DNA from: Branchiostoma belcheri
Lineage: Eukaryota > Chordata > Leptocardii > Amphioxiformes > Branchiostomatidae
DNA: 64,000 bases
Assembly: GCF_001625305.1 (NCBI RefSeq)
Contig: NW_017803280.1
Location: 67,208 to 131,207, forward strand
Direction of reading: 5' to 3'
This document shows positions 30,186-41,700 of this stretch, one piece after another (the stretch's first letter is position 1; the number at the start of each line of letters is the position of its first letter). Below the pieces are notes generated by a model that was not told the origin of the DNA, made no database searches, and saw only the letters and a program-made list of their open reading frames with translations. The position numbers and the translations under genes were made by a program.

Positions 30186-30398
30186 TTATCAATTCATTGT
30201 CTAAAACTACATGTGTGCCGTACGATACTCCGTCACGGAATACTAAGGGCCCGACACATTCATCGTGCAATTGTTGTACGATCTTGGGACGTCCCCAGTT
30301 GGAGATCAGAAAGACGACCGTACGACGACTGGATGTGTCGGGCCCTTGGTATTCAGTGTCGTACGGCACACATCTAGTTTTAGAGAAAATTGATAACT
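30186..30398. mobile_element. inverted-repeat MITE (GTTATCAATT ends)
   Basis: GTTATCAATTCATTGTCTAA mirrored by TTAGAGAAAATTGATAAC; inner arms GTGTGCCGTACGATACT and GGGCCCGACACAT also mirrored. About 213 bp. Single copy here. Confidence 0.75.
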
Positions 30399-30484
30399 AT
30401 AATTAAAAAAGAAAAATCCTGCAATGTGTTGCAGACCTAGAAAAAACGATAAGTAAATAATATCTTAAGTTGTTTTCACATGCA

Positions 30485-30523
30485 TGTATGCACACACGCA
30501 CGCACGCGCACACACGCACGCAT

Positions 30524-30584
<61 letters not shown>

Positions 30585-30601
30585 ACAAACACAATCACTC
30601 A

Positions 30602-30646
<45 letters not shown>

Positions 30647-30672
30647 ACACACATACACACACACTCACACAT
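30485..30672 (+). repeat. long CA microsatellite
   Basis: Almost pure (CA)n from about 30524 to 30670, interrupted once by CAAACACAATCACTCACT. Confidence 0.95.
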
Positions 30673-31094
30673 TTTCTCGAATGGCAATGGCGGAGGCTAC
30701 CGCCAGGTGTCGCTTTTGCCTCAAAGTACATTGCAAGCCGTGGTGGCTATATGCGGAATGGATAAAATTTATCGTGATCGCAGTCACCATCTACTCTTGC
30801 TTGAAATTCTATTTGTAACATTCTCTTTCGTTTTGCCTTTTCATATGTATCCATCGTTAGGCACTTCAAGACCATCCTTTAAACATATGATCCTTTAAGA
30901 ACGTAGTATATATTGCAGTACCAGCTCCCCAAATTGGTTGATGTGCTTCCCAATTATCATGCTGTATGGCAGGATTTAGTGAGATTACAATTTAGAGACA
31001 GTACAAAAAGACGCCGACAGTCGTTGACGTAATGTCGTTACCTTGAATTAATACATGTGATAAGTGCTTATAGAGAACATTTCATTTTCAGTAA

Positions 31095-31208
31095 GGCCAC
31101 ACCGAGTTAATTCTCTGGATGACATCCACGCGCGCATTGATTTTCGCCCGCTGTCAAAAAAGAAAAAAAAAAAAAAANAAAAGACTCCTACGGACGTCTC
31201 GTCGTCGT
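31095..31208 (+). mobile_element. MITE family F fragment, interrupted by the assembly gap
   Basis: GGCCACACCGAGTTAATTCT start and CGCGCGCATTGATTTTCGCC match 45020 and 60717. The remainder is lost at the gap. Confidence 0.7.
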
Positions 31209-31246
31209 NNNNNNNNNNNNNNNNNNNNNNNNNNNNNNNNNNNNNN
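31209..31246. other. assembly gap (38 N)
   Basis: Run of N; a lone N also at 31178 in a poly-A stretch. The gap falls inside a MITE with strong inverted ends and A runs. Confidence 1.
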
Positions 31247-31331
31247 ATACTTTGTAAAGTGTAAGGTTTCATAAATAAGATACATTACTGGACTCAAAAT
31301 GGTTGAGTAGCACAGTATGTGTATTACATTA

Positions 31332-31724
31332 GGCCATGTTGATTTGATTATATGGATGACATCCTCCGGGAGCCCCAAAACTGATGCGCGCGTGCGAATA
31401 AAAAAAGTTTTGCAAAAAAAAAAGTTCTTTTCATTATGAAATCTACGTGGTCATGAGGGTTGAGCAAATGGCACAGAATATGGTTTGGCGAATAATCTAG
31501 TCTTCAAGTTCATTTCTTTACAATTTCGTCTTTTTTCGTTTGATTTTGGCATTCTACGACATTGGTATAGTTTTTATTAATTTTTTTTGTAACTTATGGT
31601 ATATTTTTGCTCATATTGCAACTGTTTTGTACGATTTACAGTATGGTTGAAAACTTTTTTTTTGGAAACGGCCGAAAATTCATGCGCGCGCGGATGTCAT
31701 CCATATAATCAAATCAACATGGCC
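31332..31724 (-). mobile_element. MITE family D, copy 3
   Basis: GGCCATGTTGATTTGATTAT and its complement at the ends, 393 bp, left flank TTA. Confidence 0.85.
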
Positions 31725-31852
31725 TCAACTATCTTAATCTATCACCGTCAATTGTCTTTGCTCTGTATTGTTTCTGCGGTAATACTAATTTAAACTTCAT
31801 ATGTAGTTGTCTGATTAAATAACATTCATTCCATCCAGATTATACGCTGACT

Positions 31853-32053
31853 TCCTCTCCAACCAGAGGTTTGGGTTTAGGGTTATTTTTGGCGTGTTTT
31901 TAGGCTTTTTTTTAAATCGGGGTTTCTATTTTGCACTGGAATTTTTTTCTCACCCAAAAGAGAAAAAAATTCCAGTGCAAAGGAGAAACCCCAATAAAAA
32001 GCCTAAAAACACGCCAAAAATAACGCAAAACCCAAACCTCTGCTTTGAGAGTA
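31853..32053. mobile_element. foldback element (TCCTCTCCAACCAGAGG ends) with 9-bp duplication
   Basis: 201-bp near-perfect palindrome. Flanks ACGCTGACT (31844-31852) and ACACTGACT (32054-32062) differ once. Inner arms GGAATTTTTTTCTC and GAGAAAAAAATTCC pair at the tip. Confidence 0.9.
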
Positions 32054-32101
32054 ACACTGACTATTATAAAGCTAGTAATCCAACATTTACTTGATCGGAA
32101 G

Positions 32102-32484
32102 TAGTGCTGTGTACCTAAACCCACATTTAGGTTCCGATCCGGATTCAAGTCCAGAGGTTTTGGTGCAGTTCCGGACTTGTAAGTCCAGACCTAAACCCAT
32201 GGCATATAGTATGATATACAAAATTGCATGTTGGCAACCTTGTAATGTTGTATGCGGGCTAAATTTTGGCCACATAACATGGAGGTCGACACTTGATGAT
32301 GCCCGTTGGCAATGTTTTCTTCATTTGGCCGCTCAGATTTTGGCATCTATGGGAGGTTTTAGGCGGTTGTATGTGAGATGTTAACATTTTTTTGTAATAA
32401 GTCCGGAATCGGTTCTTGACTTTTACTTTTTGTTGGACTTTAACCTAAACATTTTTACAAGTCCGGAATCGGTACACAGCACTA
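32102..32484. mobile_element. hAT MITE (TAGTGCTGTGTACC ends), copy 2
   Basis: Flanks ATCGGAAG and ATCTGAAG (8 bp, one mismatch), 383 bp. Collinear with 17235-17643, including AACCCATGGCATAT. Confidence 0.9.
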
Positions 32485-32664
32485 ATCTGAAGTCTAAGTC
32501 TGCCGTTATCGCCTTGCTGAACATCGATGGGTGAATTTTTAAAGAGAGCTATGGGGCCTTGGCTGACAGAGGCTGTAGTCGCCCGACCGTGTGACAGCGT
32601 TGCGTCATAACTAACGGCGCTGATTGTGATTGGTTCCCCGCGCCGCCCGGTCAGCGGCGGAGAC

Positions 32665-32670
32665 TATAAA
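32665..32670 (+). promoter_or_regulatory. TATA box of lipid-binding protein gene B
   Basis: TATAAA in a GC-rich context 125 nt upstream of the ATG at 32795. The interval has no ATG and reads as an uninterrupted 5-prime UTR. Confidence 0.7.
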
Positions 32671-32794
32671 TCAGGGAAAGCCGAGTCAACCCTCCTGACT
32701 TCCACACCACCATCCATCCGCAAACACTCCTGTCAGACCGTTCAACACTACAGCACAGCGCTGAGCACTGAGAACCTGCAAAACTTCCAGCATC

Positions 32795-35700
32795 ATGTCT
32801 ATCGCTGACCACAACGGAACATGGAAGCAGCTCTCAGCAGAAAACTTCGTGGCTCTTCTAGATGTCATCGGTACGTACCGTTTAGTGGTTTATCGAGTAT
32901 GTATAGGGTTATGATTAGGTAGATTGTTGTGGATTTTAAGCTTGCTGGTGTGTTCGCTGGGCGGCGGAGTTTGCTTGGCTGCCTGCCGGTGCCATCCGTT
33001 TTGTAACAGGGCTCCCTGCACTCGCTATTCCGTACGGGTACACAAACGGATGGCTTCCAGGGTAAAGTATCACCGGGGCTTACATCCAAGCTTCTCGGCT
33101 GTCTGAAGACCTACAAGCCGCAGAGAAAAGCCTGCCTACCCCTTGAGGAACGTTCTATTTGGTCATTCATTTGTAACGTATAGTGTGAAAGTACAACACC
33201 CTTTCAAAGAACTATTTACATTTGCACGCTGGCTATTGCAAAGGCAATACAACTTTGCGCAGGTATGTCCGTTGTATTTCTTTTTGTGTCCCTGATCACG
33301 ATATGAACAGATGTCACGAAGCAATGTAAGTGTGGAAAGCAAATATGTATTCCTGTATGTATGGATGTGATTTCCTTGGTGTATGTCACGACTTGTATGT
33401 TTTATTTTGGAAAGGGGGTGGGGTCTATTCAAACTCTTTGAGTTCTATAGTTGCTGCACTCCGAATCCAAAACCATATTGCCCGGCATTAGCGACCACAA
33501 CAGAATCTGTACCGTTTGTTTGTCGGAACCATGCAAGCGGGAATTTCAACATAGCCGCCTAACCTACCATTCAACTGTGCATTTGTCTCATAGAGTTACC
33601 AAGTATACATTTTGTTCTGCCTCTTAGTCTTATTGAAACCATAGTGTAATCCTGTATATCACCACACAGAAGACTTTAATAATTTACCTCAGAGTACGGA
33701 CGTATAATTTTTCAGTGATTGTTTAGAAAGAAGAAGCAAGGAGGTGGTTATAGCTCCTTGGAAATATTCAGAACAGCATGGGGTTATTTCAGCATAGATG
33801 GCGATAAAGCCTCCCGCAGGGCCGGATGATTAATGACGGGAAAGATAAGAATAGATACCGCATACAGAACGCGCCTTCCAGATGTGGTAAGGAAGAAAAT
33901 GAAGAAGAGACCATGTAGTTGATGCTTCAGTGAAGGCCTTTTCTTTTAATATTTTGTTTTACATGCAAGGGAAGCGACTATGTACAATACGGGAAGAACA
34001 CGGACACACGTTTAGTGTCCGAACACCCCCAATATGTCGTTTGGTTGCTCCCTAAATGGCTAAGGTCTGTGTGCTTGCCACCGTTGGCATTCTCACAATG
34101 CACTCTGCTCACAAATATTATGTGAACATACAATGACCCCCCCCCCCATCTCCGAGTAGATGTTGGGATGAAACTCGTAACTCTTGTTGTCTGCCTGATT
34201 TTCTTACAACAAAACTATGAAACAGAGCAGCTAAGAAATTAACAATCTCCCATTTCATCTGCTTGAAAGATGTTTCTCGTCATCTTCAGAATTATGGAAT
34301 GAAGACAGGGTGATTTTGTTTCTGTAATTCTGTAAACTGCCCTGCTGGAAATGTCACACAGGGAGGAGTCTAATGTTACCGAGGGGCAGAGCGACAAATC
34401 CATCAAATTTAGGCGCTGTCACGTTAAAGTCAGACGCTGCCAACAAGTTGTCGTTAGAACGTTTGTGGCCAGATTTCACCGATACGGCTAGCCTGGGCGC
34501 CGTCCTATTTGTAGCCGGGGCTCCCATATTTATTCTTAGGGAGCGAGTATGGGAGCCCGGCATACATATAGGATTGTACCCAGGCTACGATACGGTCGCA
34601 CCCGGGAAAATTAAATGAAGATTGGATGGGAAAAAGTAACACTGTCCATAAACATGATAAAGAAGAAAAGATCGAGAGATAAAATAAAGAAGGATGGACA
34701 GATGGAGGGAAAGATGAGGGAGAAAATGATTGAAGGAAGAGAGAAATGAGTAAAGTAGGGCGAAATGTGACCGTGAAAAATTAAAGATTGGCCGCAATTT
34801 CTGCGGTTTTATTATTATTACTTTTAGGAATAATCCTCTCTTTTTCAAAATCATAGAATAGACCACAGGAGCTTCCCTAAATGACCTACACTGGGTGAAA
34901 AATTGCAACACTGTGAAACCTGCATATGGCGTGAAGGCGTGATGAGTTTTCTGGGTTCCCCCCTCCCCCGATCAATGTAGCTGTGTCAGAGGAAGAGGAA
35001 TTGTGGCGCCATTCCTAAATGCCTGACATTTATCTCAAACTTGTCCAAGCGACAACTTTTGAAGGCAATTCTTGTGGAGTAGCGTTGTCTGACAAACTCA
35101 GGCCGGATCGATAGAGGGGGATTAGAAGTGCAGACGGTGCCTGAACTCACGGGGCAGGTAATCTAGTGCCGTTGGCGTGCGCTGATAGCCTCTACAAGGC
35201 TTCGGGAGGCGTGCCCTGATAGCCTCTACAAGGCTTCGGGAGGAGTGCGCTGATAGCCTCTACAAGGCTTCGGGAGGAGTGCGCAGATAGCCTCTACAAG
35301 GCTTCGGGAGGAGTGCGCTGATAGCCTCTACAAGGCTTCGGGTGCGCTACATTTTGCCATACCCGAATGTACTATCTAGCAGACCAACTCCATCGGCATG
35401 TTATCTGTCTATTTGGCCAATTTCTACTCTTTCCAGTCGCCTCCCAAAGCCTGGTAGAGGCTATAGCTAGTGCGGTGAAGCGCTTGTGCTTTCGCCTTCA
35501 CAGTCGTTTCTAGTAGCCTGGATGCCAGACTGTTGCAAGGGCCTCAAAACCAGATCACTAACGCAGTTGCCAATCTTCACATTCCGGCCCACGAATATTT
35601 CACTGGTCCTATTCCTACCATAAACATCTTTGAAATCGACCATGTAAAACCCCCAGGTGAGCTAGTGGAACTGTGCGGGCAGGCAGTGCTCCCAGCACCG

Positions 35701-38700
35701 TAGAGGAAGTCTACTAGTGGCCAGGTTGCCAGTCTAGCCAGCTCCTAGGCTCCAAGGCGCTCTAACTGTAACCTCCACAAGGCCTTTCTACGGGAATACG
35801 GATAGTAGAATTCGGCAACAAAGAGAGGAGTAAAATTGGCCAAGGGAGTCCGGCTGCGGGAGGTAGTCACTAGTTCCTGTCAAACCTACAAGGCGGCCAA
35901 ACTCCCCTGGCAATTATTCTCCTATATCCAGCGTAGTTAGTCTGGTAGAGACTACTCTAACTGAGGAGCTTGTTGGTCTGTCGCAGTGTGCAGCTTCGAA
36001 TTCCTTTCTAGAAATCAAGGTAGGGGATATCATGATCATTATTTTTAAAAATTCCTGGTAAAGCAACTTGACTAGGTATTGGAAGAAAACTTTCCAAGTT
36101 TGCGTTTTCTCAGGCAGACATTTTAATATTCATAAGCCAGTGGCTCCTCCAAGACTGGAGTGTAGACATTTCATTTAAGCGTTCGATACTCAGTCATATT
36201 ACCATGGTTGTACCAAATTAATTGATCTTATCAATATTTTGTTTAGCGATGTATCAAGTTTCTATACCTTAAGGATCAACTTGACAAGTTTCTTATACCG
36301 CAACTAATTGTGTTCAATTTCATTTCAGAATTTTTTTTTTATTCCAACATGCAATCACCAGACGCGGTGACGGCACACTCAAGTTTTTTCAACTTATATT
36401 AATGCCGCCACCAACACAGGACAAATACATGACGGGACAATACTCATTTACACCTGAGCTAAGTGAGGAAAGCCGTGTAAAGTGCCTTAAAGGGCGCAAG
36501 ATCGGTGGCATGTCAGTCGAACCCGGGACTCCAAGTTCCGAGTCGCGTACACTGCCGCTACGCCACACGACCCCACCATTTCAGAATTATAAAAGCTTTC
36601 ACAAATACCAGCAAACTTTAAAATCTGGAATGGAAATCTGCCAAATAAGATTAAAGACGAGTGAAAACTATTTAGTTGACAAGATAGAGCAAAGAAATGT
36701 AGTATAGCTATCCACAAAAAGTTTTAAATCAACATATAAGATAAAGATAGCGTAACATTAATTCACATAATTCCACCCTGTATCCTAATACTTCCTACAT
36801 TTACGCAGTTAAGGTGCTCACGGCATTCTTTGAGGGCGTCGAAGCCACGATAACAATATCATTTTTAAACAACTCACACAACTTCACCGTCCTTGTTCGA
36901 AATCTTTTTACAGTGACAGTTTCTTTCCCCGTACGACCAACCTTTGGAATTCCCTCCCTGACAAGTGTTTCCCACCAACCTACAATCTACAGACTTTCAA
37001 ATCAAACGTTCACCGCCATCTCTTGACAAAGCCATGTTTCTCTCATCTTTCTAGTTCAGTGCCGAGAAGTGGTCGTATAGGCCTTGCATTGAACCACTCC
37101 GTTAAAAAAAAGCGAGTTAACGTTATACTCAAACGGCAAACCATACTCAAAATTTGAGAATACACAAGTGAATGAGTAACAGATTAGTTTATCCCGCAGT
37201 TAAAGTCACTTACTGAAGTTATACTGTCCTATAGGGGGGGTCGGCATCCTGTCATCATGTCGTAAACCCTGTCTACACGTCACGTCGAACGCCATCCAAT
37301 CAAATTGTGCAGACTGTAACATAATTACAAGGATATAAGTCTGGGTAGGCTAATGACATAATATGCATAGATGTAGGGATGGCTAGTTTATACTCCTGTA
37401 TTCCACTGAGGTGACGATCGTTGCCGTACCAAAATGTCATTAATTGTTCAAGCAAATTTCTTGGATAAAGACGTGTATTTTGCAGGTTGTGTGTGTTTGA
37501 TGTCTTTTCAATCATACTCAAACATCATGTACAGGCATGACTAGTTTCTTCAGTAAATTGTTATGAAAATGCTAAATAAACGATCCTTTAGTTTTTTTTA
37601 AGCATTTTTTATTTTGTAACTTTTAAACTAGGATGATAAAACTAACAACGCTTATAAATACTAGTAAATCATGGCTCGGCCCCGAGCTATGTAAGGCCAC
37701 AGCAAGTAAATTTTATGGATGACATCCTCCGCAGACTCCAATCCTAATGCGAGCGGGCGAAAAAAAACAAGGCGGGCTGAAAAAAACAAGGTTCCTACAT
37801 TTTCAAATTTTGACTCAATCATTGTACAAATGGTTTTGATTCAGTGGGAACATCACATATAAAAAGCCAACATCACATATCACTGTATCTAAGTAAGAAA
37901 CGATATCGCGAAACATTAAATCAGAGCCTTTTCTTGTCTCCTCTCTTCATGTTTATCTGCCATCCACCTTTCGGTATGGCAACAGACATCTCTGCCCATT
38001 TTCGGCATGTTGACCACTGTCACAAGGCAACAAAATTTTTTTTTTCAAAATCAGTCGAAAATTAATGCGCGCGCTCATGTCATCCATAAAAATTACTTGC
38101 TGTGGTCTTAGGGCGATAAGCTATCGTCTGTTTGACAGTTTTGGTTTGCAGATGTCTGGAAGAGCGTTCTTATCTGCCCAAAATATTTTGCCACATATAA
38201 ACCAGCCGGAAAAATCCAACCCATGCGCTAACCTGGAAGCCAGACAAGCAGCCTAAGAGGTAGAATTTCCCGGCGGGGGACTTGTTGGTCCTAGATCCGA
38301 GAAGCTAGCTTCTGTAGCGCCTGAGTGTCAGCCTTTTTTTAGCCTCTACCAGGCTTGGGGAGGCGGCTGGAAAGAGTAGAAATCGGCCAAATAGAGAGAA
38401 AGGCATGCCAAGGGAGTTTGTCCGTTGAGAGAACATTTCGCCGCACCCTGTTTTAGCTTTCGTCCGCTCCCCACGATCCGCTACCTTGCCCGGACGAAAG
38501 CTAAAAAGCCTAAAAATAGTAAAAAGACTGACACTCAGGCTTGCTTCTGTAGCAACCTGGAAACGTCTACTGGTATTGTGCTCCCAGGTTACCCATGCAC
38601 AGTCTCTAAACAACGTACGTGCGTAAATTATATTTTTGTCTCCTCTTTCCTTGTACAACATAATTGTTGTGTTCTTTAGAGTTAGTGTATACTATATACC

Positions 38701-41700
38701 AAAGCCCCGCCCACCTTCGCTAAAATCCTTTTTTTTACTTCCTTGGCAAAATAGAACATACAAATGTAACTATTTGGGTGCATGTAGCTATTTCCTCATT
38801 GGTTGAACTGCTAATATCGCCAATCTCTCATTGGTTGGACTGCTAATGTCATCAGCATCAGACTATGTCTGGCCGTGTAAACTTATTCACACTCACGTTC
38901 ATGGTCAACATACCAGTGTAGCGGTTTCCAAGAATCAATCCGTTCTCCAGAGCTTGTTTCATGAACTTTTCACCCTGTCTGTGTTCCCGCCACACGGGTT
39001 ATGTCAGACGGAGCATACAGCCCATTTTCACGACAAGTCCCATAAAGGCAACCGTTGATGGATATTGCCAAGCTGCCGGAAAATATGCAGACCGCCACTG
39101 TACACATGTACGCGTAGTAGCTGCTGTGTGCCCCTGTGTACACGGGGATTTTGTCTAGAGTGCACTTTAAACCGTGCATTTTAAACCATTAGCACGTCCA
39201 GATCACGAGATATCAAAACCGGAAGTTCAGCTGCAGTACTACAAGAAGCCGCTAGGGGGCCCAAAATGTAATCATTTCGAGGTCTCAACAAGACCTACCA
39301 AACTACCAAATATGAAGTCAATCCATTTAAGCCTTCTCAAGTTATCGTGTCTACAAACACACAGACACACACACGAATGCCTACGAAAATATAACCTTCT
39401 TGGCGAAGGTAACAATAGTTCGTGCTTATAAACCTGCAATTCTCCTGCAGTCTTTAGTGTCATTGACGAAAGGTAGTGGATGCTAGCTGAAACGTCTGGC
39501 CGTTTCCAAAATCATATCCAGCTGCTTGAGTAACTGCTTTTTGGCGTATCTTATTTCCTGGGTGTTTAACCTTCACTCTGACAAACACAAGGCAAGCAGT
39601 TTTCCAACTCCAAGCAGATGTTGGAATTGACGGCTGTGCCGGTGTAAGAAAAACCTGGCCGCCTGCAAAAGCTACGAACGATCATCATATCATCTGCTTG
39701 GAAATCAAAGTACCATTTTTAAAAACTTTTTTTTTACCGAGAGGCCATCTATACTTTGTTTTATCATAGGATATTCAAATTGCAGATTTTCTTTACGATT
39801 TAATAGCGTATTTCCCTAGAAAGTAAAACTCAGCAGAACTTAGGGTGCCGAGGTCATTGACCTCCGTCCTTGTCAGAAATAAATGACTGGGTAAATAGGG
39901 TTTACCAAGGGTTTACTCACTCAAGACAGTTTGTTTATTTTTCTTATACCCGATTACAAAGAGTGCCAGAGAACTGGTGACGTTGACAGAGGGTTACTAA
40001 ACAGAAGGGGACAGTTCAAGTGTAGTGTTACGTTAGCTTTTATTCACCCCAAGGTTTTTGTCGTCTGTCTACCGTCAGGCAACTCGCACCGGAAGTCCAT
40101 GGGGACGAGGACAAGGACAGGTGGGCTCATTATGGGAACGTGATGACCTCCAAGTACATGTTGGGGGTAGAAAATTGTATTTTTCCCATATTTCTGAGTG
40201 CTAGGCTTCTCGGGCAACTACGTCGTATTACGTCTTCTCTGACAATGAGAAAACCTTACGGATTCTCTCTCTTACATCCGCTTCGAGATGAGAACGTTCC
40301 CAGGATGACATACATATGGCGCACCTGTCCTTGCTCTCGTCCCCAGAGGCATCCGGTGCGAGTTGCCTGACCGAAGAGCTAACATATGAAGTAAATTTTA
40401 GAAAGAGAGAGAAGTAAACAAGTGAATGAGTAGCACGTGGAAGCGATCTTAGACCGTCCTTTGACGTTAGATAACAGCCGTGTTGACAGCTAGCCACTGT
40501 AGGAGCTCTGGTGCTCGCACCACGCAGTGCGCACCACGGGTCTTGTCAACTTCTGCCTCGCCAAGATGTCCTGTGGAGAACCGATCCCACATCACAGCGT
40601 ATTTGATGTCAATGCTAACTCTCATAATTCCGCCGGGTAACCTGAGACCGTCAGATTGACAAGGAAACGGCGAACCAAAGGATTCTACTCTCGCAGCGTC
40701 ATGTAATCCCTCAGGTATGCGCAACAGGTGATCATGATGTAGCCTGGATGCCATCCACTAAGCGCTGGACGACACCAATCATGCAACCGCTCCCGTACCC
40801 TTTTATTGCCAACGCAGGGCGCCCGGAATCCAGGTTATGAGACATTATCAAGGACTTTCCTGTGATTTTTATAGCCTGTGTGCCATCGTTTTTGCTTTAC
40901 CGGAGTTCCCATAGGATTTTCATAGCTGGTAGTAGCGCGGTTTCTCGGTATGATGCCGCCTCCATGCCGCGGTGACAGTGCGCTGAAACACCGCAGACCG
41001 CCCGGTGACCCGGCGGTTGTGTCATGTGAACCCCGCTGGTCCCTGTCTTCTCTTCTGTCACAGGAGATAACGGAGGGAGTGATCGATGGGTGGGAATGGA
41101 GCTCGTCCGCCGTGGGGGGCCGGGAGGGCGGCTCGCGAGTCAAAGTAGCCGTGCGTCAGCGGAAGATAAATTCAAAGCATGAAAAGGACAAACGATTTGC
41201 ATCCATGTATTTATGTGCTACAGGGTGCTGTATTTCGGCGGGCCTCGAAATTAACTTTTCTTCCAATTGTCCCAGCACTGTCCCAAAAATAAATTTCAAT
41301 TGTCCCGAAGTGAGGATGAACTGTTCTAACCTGTTTTTCGGGAAGTATTCTATGGCTTCAACTTGAAGTCAACTTTATTTTGCTTTTTGATGTCCACTCC
41401 CAGGCGCACTATAATTGCAGAGTAGACAGGAAATTCGGGGGGACTTTAATTTGCCGAATCCAAAAGCCAGGACGTGTGCCTGATGAACGAAGGGCTGACA
41501 TTCAGAATCTGATGTTGATTATTTTTCTATGGTCCAAAAAATGTTCCAAAATGTCTTTTTAGTTGTTCCAGATTCCCAGCCTATTTTTAGTGGTCAGGGG
41601 CCATTGGACCACCTTTAATTTCGAGCCCTACTTCGGGCTTTTGTCTTTTTATTTTGTACTCAAATTTTCATTCCATACCCTGTTTCTATTTTCTTATATG

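Noticed and set aside
37000-37560. Possible additional exon of lipid-binding gene B in its long intron
   Set aside because: The four known exons already give a complete iLBP barrel with correct phases, and no iLBP-like residues appear here.
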